A model generated the notes under the pieces. That model was given only the letters and a program-made list of their open reading frames with translations. It was not told where the DNA came from and made no database searches. A stretch of 64,000 nt of DNA from Mucilaginibacter sp. cycad4 (GTDB taxonomy: Bacteria > Bacteroidota > Bacteroidia > Sphingobacteriales > Sphingobacteriaceae), in the NCBI RefSeq assembly GCF_034263275.1, contig NZ_CP139559.1, positions 5,828,001 through 5,892,000 on the forward strand, in the 5' to 3' direction. Made by a program: the position numbers and the translations under genes. Below, one piece after another: positions 1 through 8,399 of this stretch. Position 1 is the first letter of the stretch. Each line of letters opens with the position of its first letter.

Positions 1-707
1 TCTTTTTCAGCTGTATAGTCCTGAATCGCTTTATTCTGAGCCAATATGGCTGGAACTTTGGTGTCCGGATCACGGTCTACTTTGCGTTCCTGAATGCGTT
101 TCCAAAAGGCTTTACTTTCCTTAATTCCATTATCTGTACCTGTAAAGAACAAAAACTCGCGCATCTGTTCAGCTGTCTTCTTTTCTTTATTTTCGATGAC
201 CGGCGTATTATCAGCAATATCCCCTCCGCGAGGCGCTGTACCTGAAAGAATCAGCCTTCGCAAAAGTCCGGGATGATCGATGGCAATCTGCTGACCGATA
301 AAACCGCCCATGGAGAAACCAAGCAGATCGACTTTCTGATATCCAAGTGCTTTGATAAAGGCCACCGCATCTTCTGACATTTGTGTAATGCTTGACGGCG
401 TTTCACCGCCGGAACCGCCGACGCCTTTATTGTCAAAAATAACCACTAGGTGCGTTTTGGCCAGTTCGTTGGTCAGCGAAGGATCCCAGTCGTCCATCGT
501 TCCCACGAAGTGCGGAAGTAAAACCAAAGGAAGTCCGGATTTCTGCCCGTAAGTGCGGTAGGCATATTTTATTCCGTTTACAGTTAAAAACTTTGTTTTA
601 GCGGTCTGGTGCAGCCCCTGGGCTTGCAGGTTACCGGCCAGCAGGAAATACGCCGCGATAAAGGATAATATCGTCTTAGTTTTCAGCATTTTGATGATGT
701 GGTTCAT
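1..707 (-). CDS. alpha/beta hydrolase, exported (3' end outside window)
   Basis: Reading the minus strand from the ATG at 707 gives an open frame that runs off the window start, so the C-terminus (including the expected catalytic His) is missing. The N-terminus has a hydrophobic signal peptide ending near LAGNLQAQG, so the enzyme is probably periplasmic. The alpha/beta-hydrolase core follows: an HFVGTMDDWD oxyanion-loop region, FDNKGVGGSGG, and the nucleophile elbow GFSMGG with the catalytic Ser. Family members hydrolyse esters or related bonds; the substrate cannot be told. An alternative start 18 bases downstream (MLKTK) is equally possible. The next gene upstream in the same orientation is a decayed hydrolase pseudogene. 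Confidence 0.85.
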   Translation of the reverse strand, partial: MNHIIKMLKTKTILSFIAAYFLLAGNLQAQGLHQTAKTKFLTVNGIKYAYRTYGQKSGLPLVLLPHFVGTMDDWDPSLTNELAKTHLVVIFDNKGVGGSGGETPSSITQMSEDAVAFIKALGYQKVDLLGFSMGGFIGQQIAIDHPGLLRRLILSGTAPRGGDIADNTPVIENKEKKTAEQMREFLFFTGTDNGIKESKAFWKRIQERKVDRDPDTKVPAILAQNKAIQDYTAEK

Positions 708-789
708 GTCTGATTATTTTGATTGTAAATCGTTAGCCTGTATTGGCTAACATGTTTAAAAGTGGATGTACGCGCTATGTAATTAAGAG

Positions 790-1156
790 TTAAAAAGTCA
801 GGCAAATCTGTTTTGATCGTCGCGGCTTCCAATACCCAATCCTTGTTACATTCGCAGTATAGCGGATAAACCTTGCCGACACATGTTGATCGCCCTACGC
901 GGACCTTATTTCTTAAATCAAGCGCTTTCTATAAATTCTACAACGTCAGCTGCATTGTGATTACCCGAGCAGTTTGTGTGGAACGGCAATTACTTCTTCT
1001 GTTATGGGCTATAATTTAAGAGGCTTTCTTTAAAAAAACATCGCCATATTTCGGTCGTCCTTCCAACAGTGATCAGCTGTAATGAAAGACGATAGGTAGC
1101 CTATGCCCCCAGTTTTTGTAAAATAATTCAGTGCCTGCTGTTAATGTGATTTTCAT
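790..1156 (-). pseudogene. decayed chloroperoxidase-like alpha/beta hydrolase
   Basis: Conceptual translation of the minus strand from the ATG at 1156 gives GTELFYKNWG, then PIVFHYS followed by a stop, then IIAHNRRSNCRSTQT after another stop. A frame change then gives GNHNAADVVEFIES, and the first frame returns with ALDLRNKVRVGRST. These pieces fall in the same order as the conserved blocks of non-haem chloroperoxidase-type hydrolases (GTELFYKDWG, VIAHDRRGHGRS, LDLRN, IGHSTGGGE). At least two in-frame stops, two frameshifts and loss of the nucleophile Ser context show it is inactive. The 3' boundary is approximate because similarity fades. Confidence 0.7.
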
Positions 1157-1460
1157 ATTCGTGATGGGTGTTAAGTGAATTAATTACTCTGATTTAATTA
1201 TCATCAGCATATATGGGTTTGCGAAGATCATACCAGGGCACAGGTATTTAAAAATCAATTAGTTATTAGAAATCGACCGAATTTCTAAACGTTATCTCGT
1301 TAATATGCGAAAGCTTTTCGCTATCTCGATTGTAAGAAGTTAACAGGTGGCACTGGGTATGAGAATGGATTTTCGTGCTGCGTGACGAATTCGCGCGATC
1401 GTGAATTATAACCGAAATATTGCCGCACCCAGGTTACTTATTATTAGCTTTGTTATTGCG
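1157..1460. other. intergenic stretch with no gene seen
   Basis: A/T-rich DNA between the hydrolase pseudogene and the HxlR operator. I see no open frame, RNA gene or strong hairpin in it. It presumably holds the divergent promoters of the HxlR gene and of the former hydrolase gene. Confidence 0.4.
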
Positions 1461-1485
1461 ATATGCAATAACAAATATTGCATAT
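1461..1485. promoter_or_regulatory. perfect inverted repeat in front of HxlR gene
   Basis: ATATGCAAT (1461-1469) and ATTGCATAT (1477-1485) are perfect 9-base inverted arms separated by 7 bases, ending 15 bases before the HxlR start codon. HxlR-type regulators commonly bind palindromes close to their own gene, so this is a likely autoregulatory operator. The binding assignment is inference. Confidence 0.55.
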
Positions 1486-1500
1486 TCAAGCATCAATTGA

Positions 1501-1932
1501 ATGGAAGCTATATTAAGATCTGACTGTCCAATAAGTTACGCACTCGACCTCTTTGGTGACAAATGGTCACTGCTGATCCTGAGGGATATTATGTTTTTCG
1601 ATAAGCACACTTATTCGGAATTCCTCAATTCGAATGAGAAGATCGCGACCAATATTGCACGCGACCGCCTGGTCAAACTGACACAAAATGGTTTTATTTC
1701 TAAAGGAGATAATCAGCAGCGACACTGGAACAGACCTTATTACCTGACTGAAAAGGCGATTTCTTTAGTTCCCGTAATGGCAGACCTCACGCAGTGGGGC
1801 GCATTGTTTGGACATACTGGCGGTATGGAAAAAATGATTGCCCAATTTAGGGGAAACCGCAACAAAGCAATTGCCCAATTACAGACGCGACTGCGTGAGA
1901 AAATTGAAGTGTTGTCTGAATCCGGAATTTAG
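1501..1932 (+). CDS. HxlR-family winged-helix transcriptional regulator
   Basis: A 143-residue protein with the HxlR pattern: an N-terminal Cys (SDCPISYAL) followed by LFGDKWSLLILRDIMF, then the recognition region KIATNIARDRLVKLTQNGFI and the wing with RPYYLTEKA. HxlR proteins are small dimeric activators or repressors, often of nearby redox or detoxification genes, and many sense oxidants or electrophiles through the N-terminal Cys. A palindrome lies directly upstream. Its ancestral targets may have been the divergent hydrolase genes, one of which is now a pseudogene. The start is the only ATG that keeps the conserved N-terminus. Confidence 0.88.
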   Translation: MEAILRSDCPISYALDLFGDKWSLLILRDIMFFDKHTYSEFLNSNEKIATNIARDRLVKLTQNGFISKGDNQQRHWNRPYYLTEKAISLVPVMADLTQWGALFGHTGGMEKMIAQFRGNRNKAIAQLQTRLREKIEVLSESGI

Positions 1933-2026
1933 GCTGCCGAAACTCAACTGTTTTCGAAGACCCAATAGCGCGGATTTCCCGATTGCTTTCTCAGAAAAAT
2001 TAACGCCCTTTTTATAAAGAAGCTAG

Positions 2027-2689
2027 CTAAGCCCTATTTAACTGATCCTTGTAATCGTCATCATTGGGATAGGAAACGAAATATTTTATGAATCCGGACA
2101 TAGCTCTTTTGAACTCTGAACAATTCCTATCAAATAATTCAGAATAGTCCAAGTCTTCATTAATGAAAATATGATCCAGATCGGCAATCTTGTATTCAAG
2201 CGCGCTTATAGTCTCATGCTTTTGAGTTCCAAAAAAGTAACTATCAAATTCTATCAGGACATTTTTTCTAGACGCGAGTGCAAGTTCCCCGCCCATCGTT
2301 ATAAGAAATTCACGGAAATTAGTAAGTTCCGCGATTTTATTTCGATACCTGAATTCTTCGGCAAGGGATTCCAAACGTTCCTTATGCGTTAAAACGCCTT
2401 TATTTAATGCATACGCCAATTGCTGAGACTCTGAATAAAGGCTGTTTGGAGACACATAAATTTTATCCTCCGATGTGTTAAGATTTTCACATACAATTCC
2501 CGAAATGCCACCTATAGATCTTTTTTCAACTTTTTTCAGCGTGGGCAGCCCGAGTTCTTTAATGATCCGGTGGTTAATGATGAACTTTTCAATCGTCGAA
2601 TCAGAAACGCCTTTCGGAATTCTGAAAATTTCATTTTGATTATCTAATTTATTGACCGTCCAGATTGCTCCTTCGCCGATGAATTCCAT
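2027..2689 (-). CDS. protein kinase-like / phosphotransferase-fold protein
   Basis: A 220-residue protein with hints of a kinase fold. It has a glycine-rich loop (GEGAIWTV, residues 5-12), a Lys in FRIPK (about residue 26), a following helix (IEKFIINHRIIKELGL) and a late ADLDHIF that could stand for the metal-binding DFG. There is no recognisable HRD catalytic loop, so it may be a pseudokinase or a divergent aminoglycoside-phosphotransferase-like enzyme. It lies 72 bases downstream of an authentic Ser/Thr kinase gene in the same orientation and is probably co-transcribed with it. The family assignment is tentative and no function is claimed. Confidence 0.5.
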   Translation of the reverse strand: MEFIGEGAIWTVNKLDNQNEIFRIPKGVSDSTIEKFIINHRIIKELGLPTLKKVEKRSIGGISGIVCENLNTSEDKIYVSPNSLYSESQQLAYALNKGVLTHKERLESLAEEFRYRNKIAELTNFREFLITMGGELALASRKNVLIEFDSYFFGTQKHETISALEYKIADLDHIFINEDLDYSELFDRNCSEFKRAMSGFIKYFVSYPNDDDYKDQLNRA

Positions 2690-2761
2690 AATAAATTCGT
2701 TTGACTACCCAGAAAATGAGTCTGATTGTTTGCAATAATTTGAATCAACTGTTATGCCGGA

Positions 2762-4186
2762 TCACATCACTAATCCTAACGCTTCGTGATATTCATCGTA
2801 CGAAAATTTATCATGAAATTTTGTGTAACCGTCCATGAATTCTCCTTTGTAATATCCGCGTAATTTGTTTATACCCGAAGTTTTCTGGACAACAATGAAG
2901 CTGCCCTTTAAAAATCTTCGTACCTGTACCCCTTCTACCTCGCGATTAATCTCACCTTCCTCATCGTAAAGTAAGCCGGCAAACTGGAAATTATGGTCTG
3001 CAATATATTCTTCTTCTCCATCTTCATGTTTTTTGGTGTATGGCTCCGTTTCTGCGATTACTATCCGAAAATATGACCACTCCGCATTACCTAGGCTTTT
3101 AAATATCAGTTTCTCAATTTTTATCAGATCATCGCCATTCAAAATGAATATTTCGCTTACTTCGTTATACTGTATACTTTCCATATCATCGCCACCACCG
3201 GTAGGAAAGAAAAAATGATTCAGGTTGTCATAATTTGTTAGCACTTCCAATACCTTTAGTATCTGCCACGGATCGGTCCATTCACAATGAATGGGTATAC
3301 CGTGTGGAAATATGGCGTTTAAAGCGTCCTCCCACTCAAAAGGATTTCGCACTTTAAAATTATCGTTTGAGCTTAGCCAGAGTTCTAAAAGATCATGGAA
3401 TTCCTGAGCGGTGGGTCGCTTTGCCGGATCATTATCAGTAGATTCTTTAAGCAATAGATCCAAAATAACTGTTGAGTGGTAATAAAACTGACCAGCATTT
3501 GTCATTTTATTGATCATCAATTCGACAAAGTTTTCAAGGGAGATATTGCTTTTGGGGATATACTGGCCTTCAAAGCCGAAGGGTTTACGGGTAATTAATA
3601 TCCAGAGCGTTTTCGCCATTGAATAAACATCTGCTTTCTTGAATTCAGCGGTAGATGATGTACGCTGCATTTCAGGCGCTATGGTCCACGCCGGACCAAT
3701 CTTCTCGTTATTACCCGATCGCGGGGTTTTATCCGGGAAACTGACTAACCCAAAATCTGTAATTACAGGATCCTCTCCTATAAACATCATATTATTCGGT
3801 TTGATATCCCGATGAGTAAATCCCTTTTCGTGCAAATCCGCAACGGCTTTGGCGATTTTTAGAAATGCTTTAAACAAATGCTCATCATCTTTCCCCGCTA
3901 ACTTTTTTTCAAAGGGGATACCAATAGGCATAGTGTAATAGGGTAAATCCTGTTTGCGTGGATTTTCGGGAATGTATGCATCCAGCAGAGTCACTACGCC
4001 AGGAATAGGTCCCAGCTGCTTTAATGCCGCTATCTCATCGCTAAATCTCGCGTATGATGAAGTTCTAGAAAAGTCTTTTAATGTTTTTAAGGCAAATCTG
4101 TCTTTTCCCAAAGCGACTTCATAAACTATTCCATTGCCGCCTTTTCCAAGTGTTTTAATTGTTCTGTAACTACCTATTCTTTTCAT
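2762..4186 (-). CDS. Ser/Thr protein kinase with C-terminal extension
   Basis: Hanks-type kinase with the glycine loop GKGGNG (residues 14-19), catalytic Lys in FALKTL (34), HRDIKPNNMMF (about 125), TDFGLVSF (about 143) and an APEM motif. The kinase domain fills about residues 1-270. The remaining roughly 200 residues carry no domain I recognise and contain no membrane segment, so the kinase looks cytosolic. I chose the ATG at 4186 because the glycine loop begins directly after it; an upstream in-frame ATG at 4273 would add 29 residues unlike a kinase N-terminus. It sits between a GNAT-like gene upstream and a kinase-like gene downstream, all on the minus strand. Confidence 0.85.
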   Translation of the reverse strand: MKRIGSYRTIKTLGKGGNGIVYEVALGKDRFALKTLKDFSRTSSYARFSDEIAALKQLGPIPGVVTLLDAYIPENPRKQDLPYYTMPIGIPFEKKLAGKDDEHLFKAFLKIAKAVADLHEKGFTHRDIKPNNMMFIGEDPVITDFGLVSFPDKTPRSGNNEKIGPAWTIAPEMQRTSSTAEFKKADVYSMAKTLWILITRKPFGFEGQYIPKSNISLENFVELMINKMTNAGQFYYHSTVILDLLLKESTDNDPAKRPTAQEFHDLLELWLSSNDNFKVRNPFEWEDALNAIFPHGIPIHCEWTDPWQILKVLEVLTNYDNLNHFFFPTGGGDDMESIQYNEVSEIFILNGDDLIKIEKLIFKSLGNAEWSYFRIVIAETEPYTKKHEDGEEEYIADHNFQFAGLLYDEEGEINREVEGVQVRRFLKGSFIVVQKTSGINKLRGYYKGEFMDGYTKFHDKFSYDEYHEALGLVM

Positions 4187-4310
4187 GATAATATGTAAAG
4201 GTTTTGGTTGTGAAATAAAGAAAAAAACACGATTTAATTTAATCACGAGAAAATATGGCCCATCAATGCTCAAGTCGAATTATTTGCAGGGATAAGAATC
4301 AACGCAATGA

Positions 4311-5069
4311 CTAGGACTTAGCCTGTAAGACGCGCGCTCTGCGAGCTTGTGTCTCATTAAAGTCATATAAAGCATCGTCCAATTTTAAACGTCGGTAACC
4401 GCTAAGTTCCTTTACAAATCCAGCCAATTGGCGTGTATAGTATGTTCTCCCCAGCTTTGCCTCCAGCTCTGCTTGAATGTTCCACAAATTCTGAACTACA
4501 TCGCTCATTTTTAGTTTTAGTTCAACCATTCTTTGAAATTCCATCCCCTCGTTTTTGATAGCCATCGGGATTTTTTTATAAGGAATTAGATTCTGCGTTA
4601 ACTCGATCTTATCAGCCTCTTTTCCTTTCAGTCTGAAGCCTGATTTTTTTGCGACACGGAGCGACGCTTCAAAATTCAACGCTCCGATCATGTCCTTTTC
4701 TATCGTAATCCTTTGCTTTCTGCGGCTGCGTGACAGATGAGGTAGAATGGCTTCTTTCAATGCTTTTCCTAAATAGCCCTTTTTCCTGCTGCGCGGTTCG
4801 ATATACCAATGGAGATCACCTATCATATCGTAAACTGCACCAATATACTTTCCTTTTCCGTTCCCTATAAAATAAAACTGCTTTGGCGAAATATCACCTG
4901 GTCGCTTATAGTTGAGATCATCCCAAACCAGGCCATAATGCACGTTTGTAGCTATCGGTTGTTCGGCAATAAATATTGTTTTGTCCGGCCTATTCATGGC
5001 CTTGACAATCTGGGCTATAACCTGGTCAGTCATCTTAATTTTGTTTTTTTTGCTCGTAAATGGCTCCAT
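4311..5069 (-). CDS. GNAT-like acetyltransferase with C-terminal helical region
   Basis: The central part has an acetyl-CoA binding-like segment (RSRKKGYLGKALKEAILPHL) after strand-rich sequence (YIGAVYDMIGDLHWYIEP), then ALNFEASLRVAKKSGFRLKG, which matches the C-terminal half of GNAT domains. The last 80 residues are predicted helical and unassigned. Acceptor unknown. It is first of three minus-strand genes and may be co-transcribed with the kinase 124 bases downstream. The ATG at 5033 (MTDQVIAQI) is an alternative start that removes a Lys-rich N-terminus. Confidence 0.55.
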   Translation of the reverse strand: MEPFTSKKNKIKMTDQVIAQIVKAMNRPDKTIFIAEQPIATNVHYGLVWDDLNYKRPGDISPKQFYFIGNGKGKYIGAVYDMIGDLHWYIEPRSRKKGYLGKALKEAILPHLSRSRRKQRITIEKDMIGALNFEASLRVAKKSGFRLKGKEADKIELTQNLIPYKKIPMAIKNEGMEFQRMVELKLKMSDVVQNLWNIQAELEAKLGRTYYTRQLAGFVKELSGYRRLKLDDALYDFNETQARRARVLQAKS

Positions 5070-5494
5070 GCAAGATAATTAAATGGCGCAAAATTTTACT
5101 CCTCCTTGTAATGGCTTATTAAGAGAAAATATGCCGTTACCTTCGGCCCAGGCTATCCATTACAATCTTTCTTAAAAAGGATTTCCATTGCTATCCTTAT
5201 CGGTTCAATGGCATTTTTTCATTAATCATCTATTTTTTTTAAGTCGAAACGGGTAAAAAGCGCAGCTAAAATCACGCCCGTAGTAGTTTTTTGGTTAAAG
5301 AAAGACTACGGCATAATTCAGTCATTCGTTCCTCATTCCTTCAGCCTGCGGCACTTATTCCGTTTCCTTTCTTTTCCGGACAGGCGTTTCGATTTGCTTT
5401 CTTTTTTCCCTTTTTCTTTTGAAAAAAATCATCCCAAAAGTCACGGCGAGGAAAGGAAAGCGAAACAAAATTTATTCATCTAAAAATTAACATC
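5070..5494. other. intergenic region before DUF932 gene
   Basis: No open frame with gene-like composition. The second half has a long C/T-then-A-rich passage (5380-5490) leading to the DUF932 start, and divergent promoters for the minus-strand kinase unit and the plus-strand DUF932 unit are expected here. No clear hairpin or repeat was seen. Confidence 0.4.
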
Positions 5495-6523
5495 ATGGCA
5501 CACAACATCAATTTTAACGAGCAAACAGGCAAACGCAGTTTTTTCAGCGTAAAGGAAAAAGCATGGCACGGATTAGGGCAGATCGTAGAAGAATACCCTA
5601 CAAGTAAGGAAGCATTGCAGTTCGCAGGACTTGACTTTCAGGTGGAAAAATGGCCCTTATTCGCCTACGACCCTAAAGGGTTATCGTCTGATGAACAGCA
5701 TATCGCAAACCGATTTGCTACCGTACGCACCGATAACAATACCGTTTTGGGCGTGGTGGGCAACGACTACAGTATCGTACAAAACACTGATGCATTCAGC
5801 TTTTTTGATGCCATCGTTAGCGGCGACGGAATGCAATACGAAACCGCGGGGGCTTTAGGAAACGGTGAACGCATCTTTATCACCGCCAAATTACCCGGCT
5901 ATATCAAAGTAGGCAGCGACGATTTTATTGAGAAATATCTTTTCCTGACCACTTCGCACGATGGATCGGGCAGTATCACCGCAGCGTTCACCCCGGTAAG
6001 GATCGTTTGCCAGAATACCCTCGGGGCTGCGCTCCGTAACAGCTCCAATACGATCAAGATCAGGCATACCGCCAATGTTGAGGACAGGCTGAAGGAAGCC
6101 CACAAGGTTATGGGTATCTCTAACAAAATGGCCGATGAACTGGACGGTATTTTTAATCAATGGTCTAAAGTACGCATTACCGACAAGGAGGTAATGAAAC
6201 TCATTCAACAGGCAATGGCACCAAGCAAGGATGTTTTAAAGAGCCTCAAAACAGGTGAAGAACTTTCGACCGTGTTCAAAAACATCTGCGATAACGCATT
6301 TATGTACGCTATGGCAAGCCCGACCCAACAGACTGAAACCACCAAAGGCACTTTGTTCGGTGCATACAATGCCATCACTGGCTATTTCCAAAACGTCAAG
6401 GAATACAAGGACGATGAAGCCAAAGTGAAATCCATCATCGGTGGTACAGGTCAGTTACGCACACAAGCTGCATTTGACCTCTGCCTCGGCTATGCCAAAG
6501 ACGGTGCGAATGCTTTGAGCTAA
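5495..6523 (+). CDS. DUF932 (phage/plasmid-like) protein
   Basis: A 342-residue protein with the typical DUF932 opening: FFSVKEKAWHGLG, KEALQFAGLDFQVEKWPLF, a VVGNDYSIVQN block, then ITAAFTPVRIVCQNTL and GTLFGAYNAITGYFQN near the end. The family is common on phages, plasmids and conjugative elements; its biochemical role is not established, though links to ssDNA handling or recombination have been proposed. Length is normal. It begins a short plus-strand run with two small genes and suggests that the region belongs to a mobile element. Confidence 0.88.
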   Translation: MAHNINFNEQTGKRSFFSVKEKAWHGLGQIVEEYPTSKEALQFAGLDFQVEKWPLFAYDPKGLSSDEQHIANRFATVRTDNNTVLGVVGNDYSIVQNTDAFSFFDAIVSGDGMQYETAGALGNGERIFITAKLPGYIKVGSDDFIEKYLFLTTSHDGSGSITAAFTPVRIVCQNTLGAALRNSSNTIKIRHTANVEDRLKEAHKVMGISNKMADELDGIFNQWSKVRITDKEVMKLIQQAMAPSKDVLKSLKTGEELSTVFKNICDNAFMYAMASPTQQTETTKGTLFGAYNAITGYFQNVKEYKDDEAKVKSIIGGTGQLRTQAAFDLCLGYAKDGANALS

Positions 6524-6573
6524 ACTAATAATCATCTGGGGGAGCAATCCCCCTCATTTTAAAACCATAGCAG

Positions 6574-6852
6574 ATGGAAACAAATAAAAAAATACCTAAA
6601 TGGGTAATAGCGGAAGCCGTAACAGATTGTAATGATGTCCACGAGTTTGCCCAAAAATACCGCAAACCAAAACGCTTTACCGGACAGGGCGAAGCTTATG
6701 TCCAGGTGGTAATGAGCAGCCATTTATGGGATATTGAAAGGCAAGGTTACACAAGTATTTCACATCATGACAACATCACAGGCAGGATGCTAAACTATAT
6801 CCCAAAGGATTCAACGCGAAACCCAACCGAATTACAAGATACAAACCTTTAA
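6574..6852 (+). CDS. small conserved-looking hypothetical protein
   Basis: A 92-residue soluble protein starting METNKKIPKWVIAEAV, basic and without membrane segments or a motif I can name. It follows the DUF932 gene by 50 bases. A short GC hairpin (6538-6553) lies in the gap, and the next gene starts 11 bases after it, so the three are probably one operon. Function unknown. Confidence 0.65.
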   Translation: METNKKIPKWVIAEAVTDCNDVHEFAQKYRKPKRFTGQGEAYVQVVMSSHLWDIERQGYTSISHHDNITGRMLNYIPKDSTRNPTELQDTNL

Positions 6853-6863
6853 AACGATCAAAC

Positions 6864-7427
6864 ATGACACGTTCCAATCTTCATATCACTTTGTCAGACG
6901 GTAATCTGCTGCAAGGTGTTGCCGAAAGCAGCAGCGCACCCGAACAGGGCTATTTTGTAGAGCAAGTAATTCTACCGCTTTTATCTTTTAAACATCCTGA
7001 AAAAGAACTGGCTTTGCTTGCCGAACATTGCACATTGCACGAACAGCGGATCAATGCGACCTACCGCTATGAAATAGACCTGCAAGCTGAACGCATTACA
7101 TTTTATGAGGAACATTATAGCTGCAGCAAAGATGCCTTTAAAAAGGGTATCGACCTAACCGGTCGTTATATCTCTTATCTCAAAAAACTGGAAACTGAAA
7201 CCGAACTATATACCAAACGCAAATTCAGAGGCGTGTCGAATAGTGAATTGGTTCAGCGCATTAATGGCTTGCCAGATTTTAAATGGGATGATGAAGGCGT
7301 AGAGATACGGCGCAGAAGCCTTCTGTCCAATGGAGCATTTACCTATCGGATGCAGGGCAATAGGATCATTATTACCAACCACGAAAAACCCGACCGAGTC
7401 GGCAGGACTTCCGGAAGGAACCTTTAA
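6864..7427 (+). CDS. hypothetical protein of mobile-element unit
   Basis: A 187-residue soluble protein (MTRSNLHITLSDGNLLQG...), rich in charged residues, with no signal peptide or family motif I recognise. Its position as last gene after DUF932 and a 92-residue gene, followed at once by a strong terminator, makes it the distal gene of that operon. Function unknown. Confidence 0.65.
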   Translation: MTRSNLHITLSDGNLLQGVAESSSAPEQGYFVEQVILPLLSFKHPEKELALLAEHCTLHEQRINATYRYEIDLQAERITFYEEHYSCSKDAFKKGIDLTGRYISYLKKLETETELYTKRKFRGVSNSELVQRINGLPDFKWDDEGVEIRRRSLLSNGAFTYRMQGNRIIITNHEKPDRVGRTSGRNL

Positions 7428-7454
7428 AAGTGAACTGAATACAGCATAAATGTT

Positions 7455-7489
7455 GATCGAATGGGGGCAGAGATGCCCCGCATTCGATC
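7455..7489 (+). terminator. intrinsic terminator after DUF932 operon
   Basis: The arm 7455-7469 (GATCGAATGGGGGCA) pairs with 7474-7489 (TGCCCCGCATTCGATC) across a 4-base loop, with one bulged base, and is followed by ATTTCTTT. The stem is about 15 pairs and lies 27 bases after the stop codon. Confidence 0.75.
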
Positions 7490-7778
7490 ATTTCTTTGGA
7501 GTACTCCCGAAAAAATGCGCCGCCCAGCCACTTGCTACCTTCGTCCGCAACAGGCCGGGCGGCGGAATGATGGCCTGACTTTCATTAAAGTGGCTTGCTT
7601 TCGCGGCCCGCTTTAACGAAATACAGGCTTTTCTGTTCAAAAGATTGGGATGTCATATGTATTCTCTTGTGTCTGGTTTTGATGTTTCAGGTCAACCAGA
7701 AAAAGTTGACAATATGAATTGCTAATCGGTACTGTGTTTCGCCAAAGCATAAGACGATGGCGAAACGCAGAGCATTCT
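7490..7778. other. gene-free stretch with GC-rich hairpin
   Basis: No gene seen. A perfect 8-base inverted repeat (CGCCGCCC 7518-7525, GGGCGGCG 7557-7564) encloses a 31-base loop. Next to it AAAGTGG (7588-7594) pairs with CCGCTTT downstream. It could be a structured RNA or an untranslated region; I see no further support for either. Confidence 0.3.
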
Positions 7779-8111
7779 TTAATAATTATGCTGATAGTTG
7801 TATTTCGGACGGTCTCTTCGGATCAGCTTCTTTTCTAATATCGCCGCTCGCTCCCTGGGTTTGGCATGGTCATAATCATATTCGTCATAAATTATCCCCC
7901 TTAGTTCATGTTCGTTCAAGCGCGCTTTCATGCGGTCGGCATAGCAAATGCCGTGGTATACGAGGCGATTACGGTACCAAAGCGTGTAGTTCACAGTGTC
8001 ATGAGGGGCAGAGATTAGCTTATTTAAAGCATAAAGACCCAATGCTGCTACACCTAATTGCAATAGCGGGTTGGAGTTGCTCTGGTTGTTAAGATTAAGG
8101 TTGTTATTCAT
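7779..8111 (-). CDS. small GIY-YIG-like protein with N-terminal hydrophobic segment
   Basis: From the ATG at 8111 the product is 110 residues. It has an Asn-rich N-terminus, a hydrophobic helix (LLQLGVAALGLYALNKLI) and a C-terminal region resembling a minimal GIY-YIG fold: NYTLWYRNRLVYHGIC, then DRMKARLNEHEL, then ERAAILEKKLIRRDRPKYN. The Arg, Glu and C-terminal Pro-x-x-Asn spacing fits, but the canonical GIY and YIG triplets are degenerate, so nuclease activity is uncertain. An upstream in-frame ATG at 8153 is possible. It stands alone on the minus strand between two plus-strand units. Confidence 0.5.
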   Translation of the reverse strand: MNNNLNLNNQSNSNPLLQLGVAALGLYALNKLISAPHDTVNYTLWYRNRLVYHGICYADRMKARLNEHELRGIIYDEYDYDHAKPRERAAILEKKLIRRDRPKYNYQHNY

Positions 8112-8399
8112 TACCCTAAAGGTAGGAGGAAATAAGACCGAACTATAATTCATTTTAAAAAAAACTGACGACTGTTAGGCTTTTATGCACTTTGAGGCGA
8201 AGTGGGAGCCCGTTGCAAAACTTTTCAAAAATTTGCGGATAATAAGGGAGATTTATAGACAAAAAAATAAAATTACATGTTGTAATTTTATAAATCAATT
8301 AACCTTGGAATTTACCATCCTATTGAAATTTGGTAAGAACTTGATTGAATTGCTCGGTTATTGAATCTAAAAATCAACCTAACTTAAATCAATTTTCAC

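Noticed and set aside
4187..4273. N-terminal extension of the Ser/Thr kinase
   Set aside because: The 29 residues are hydrophobic-basic and precede the usual kinase start MKRIGSYR; more likely upstream untranslated sequence.
7757..8092. 111-residue plus-strand frame
   Set aside because: Antisense to the GIY-YIG-like gene, with a Cys/His-rich, non-protein-like composition.
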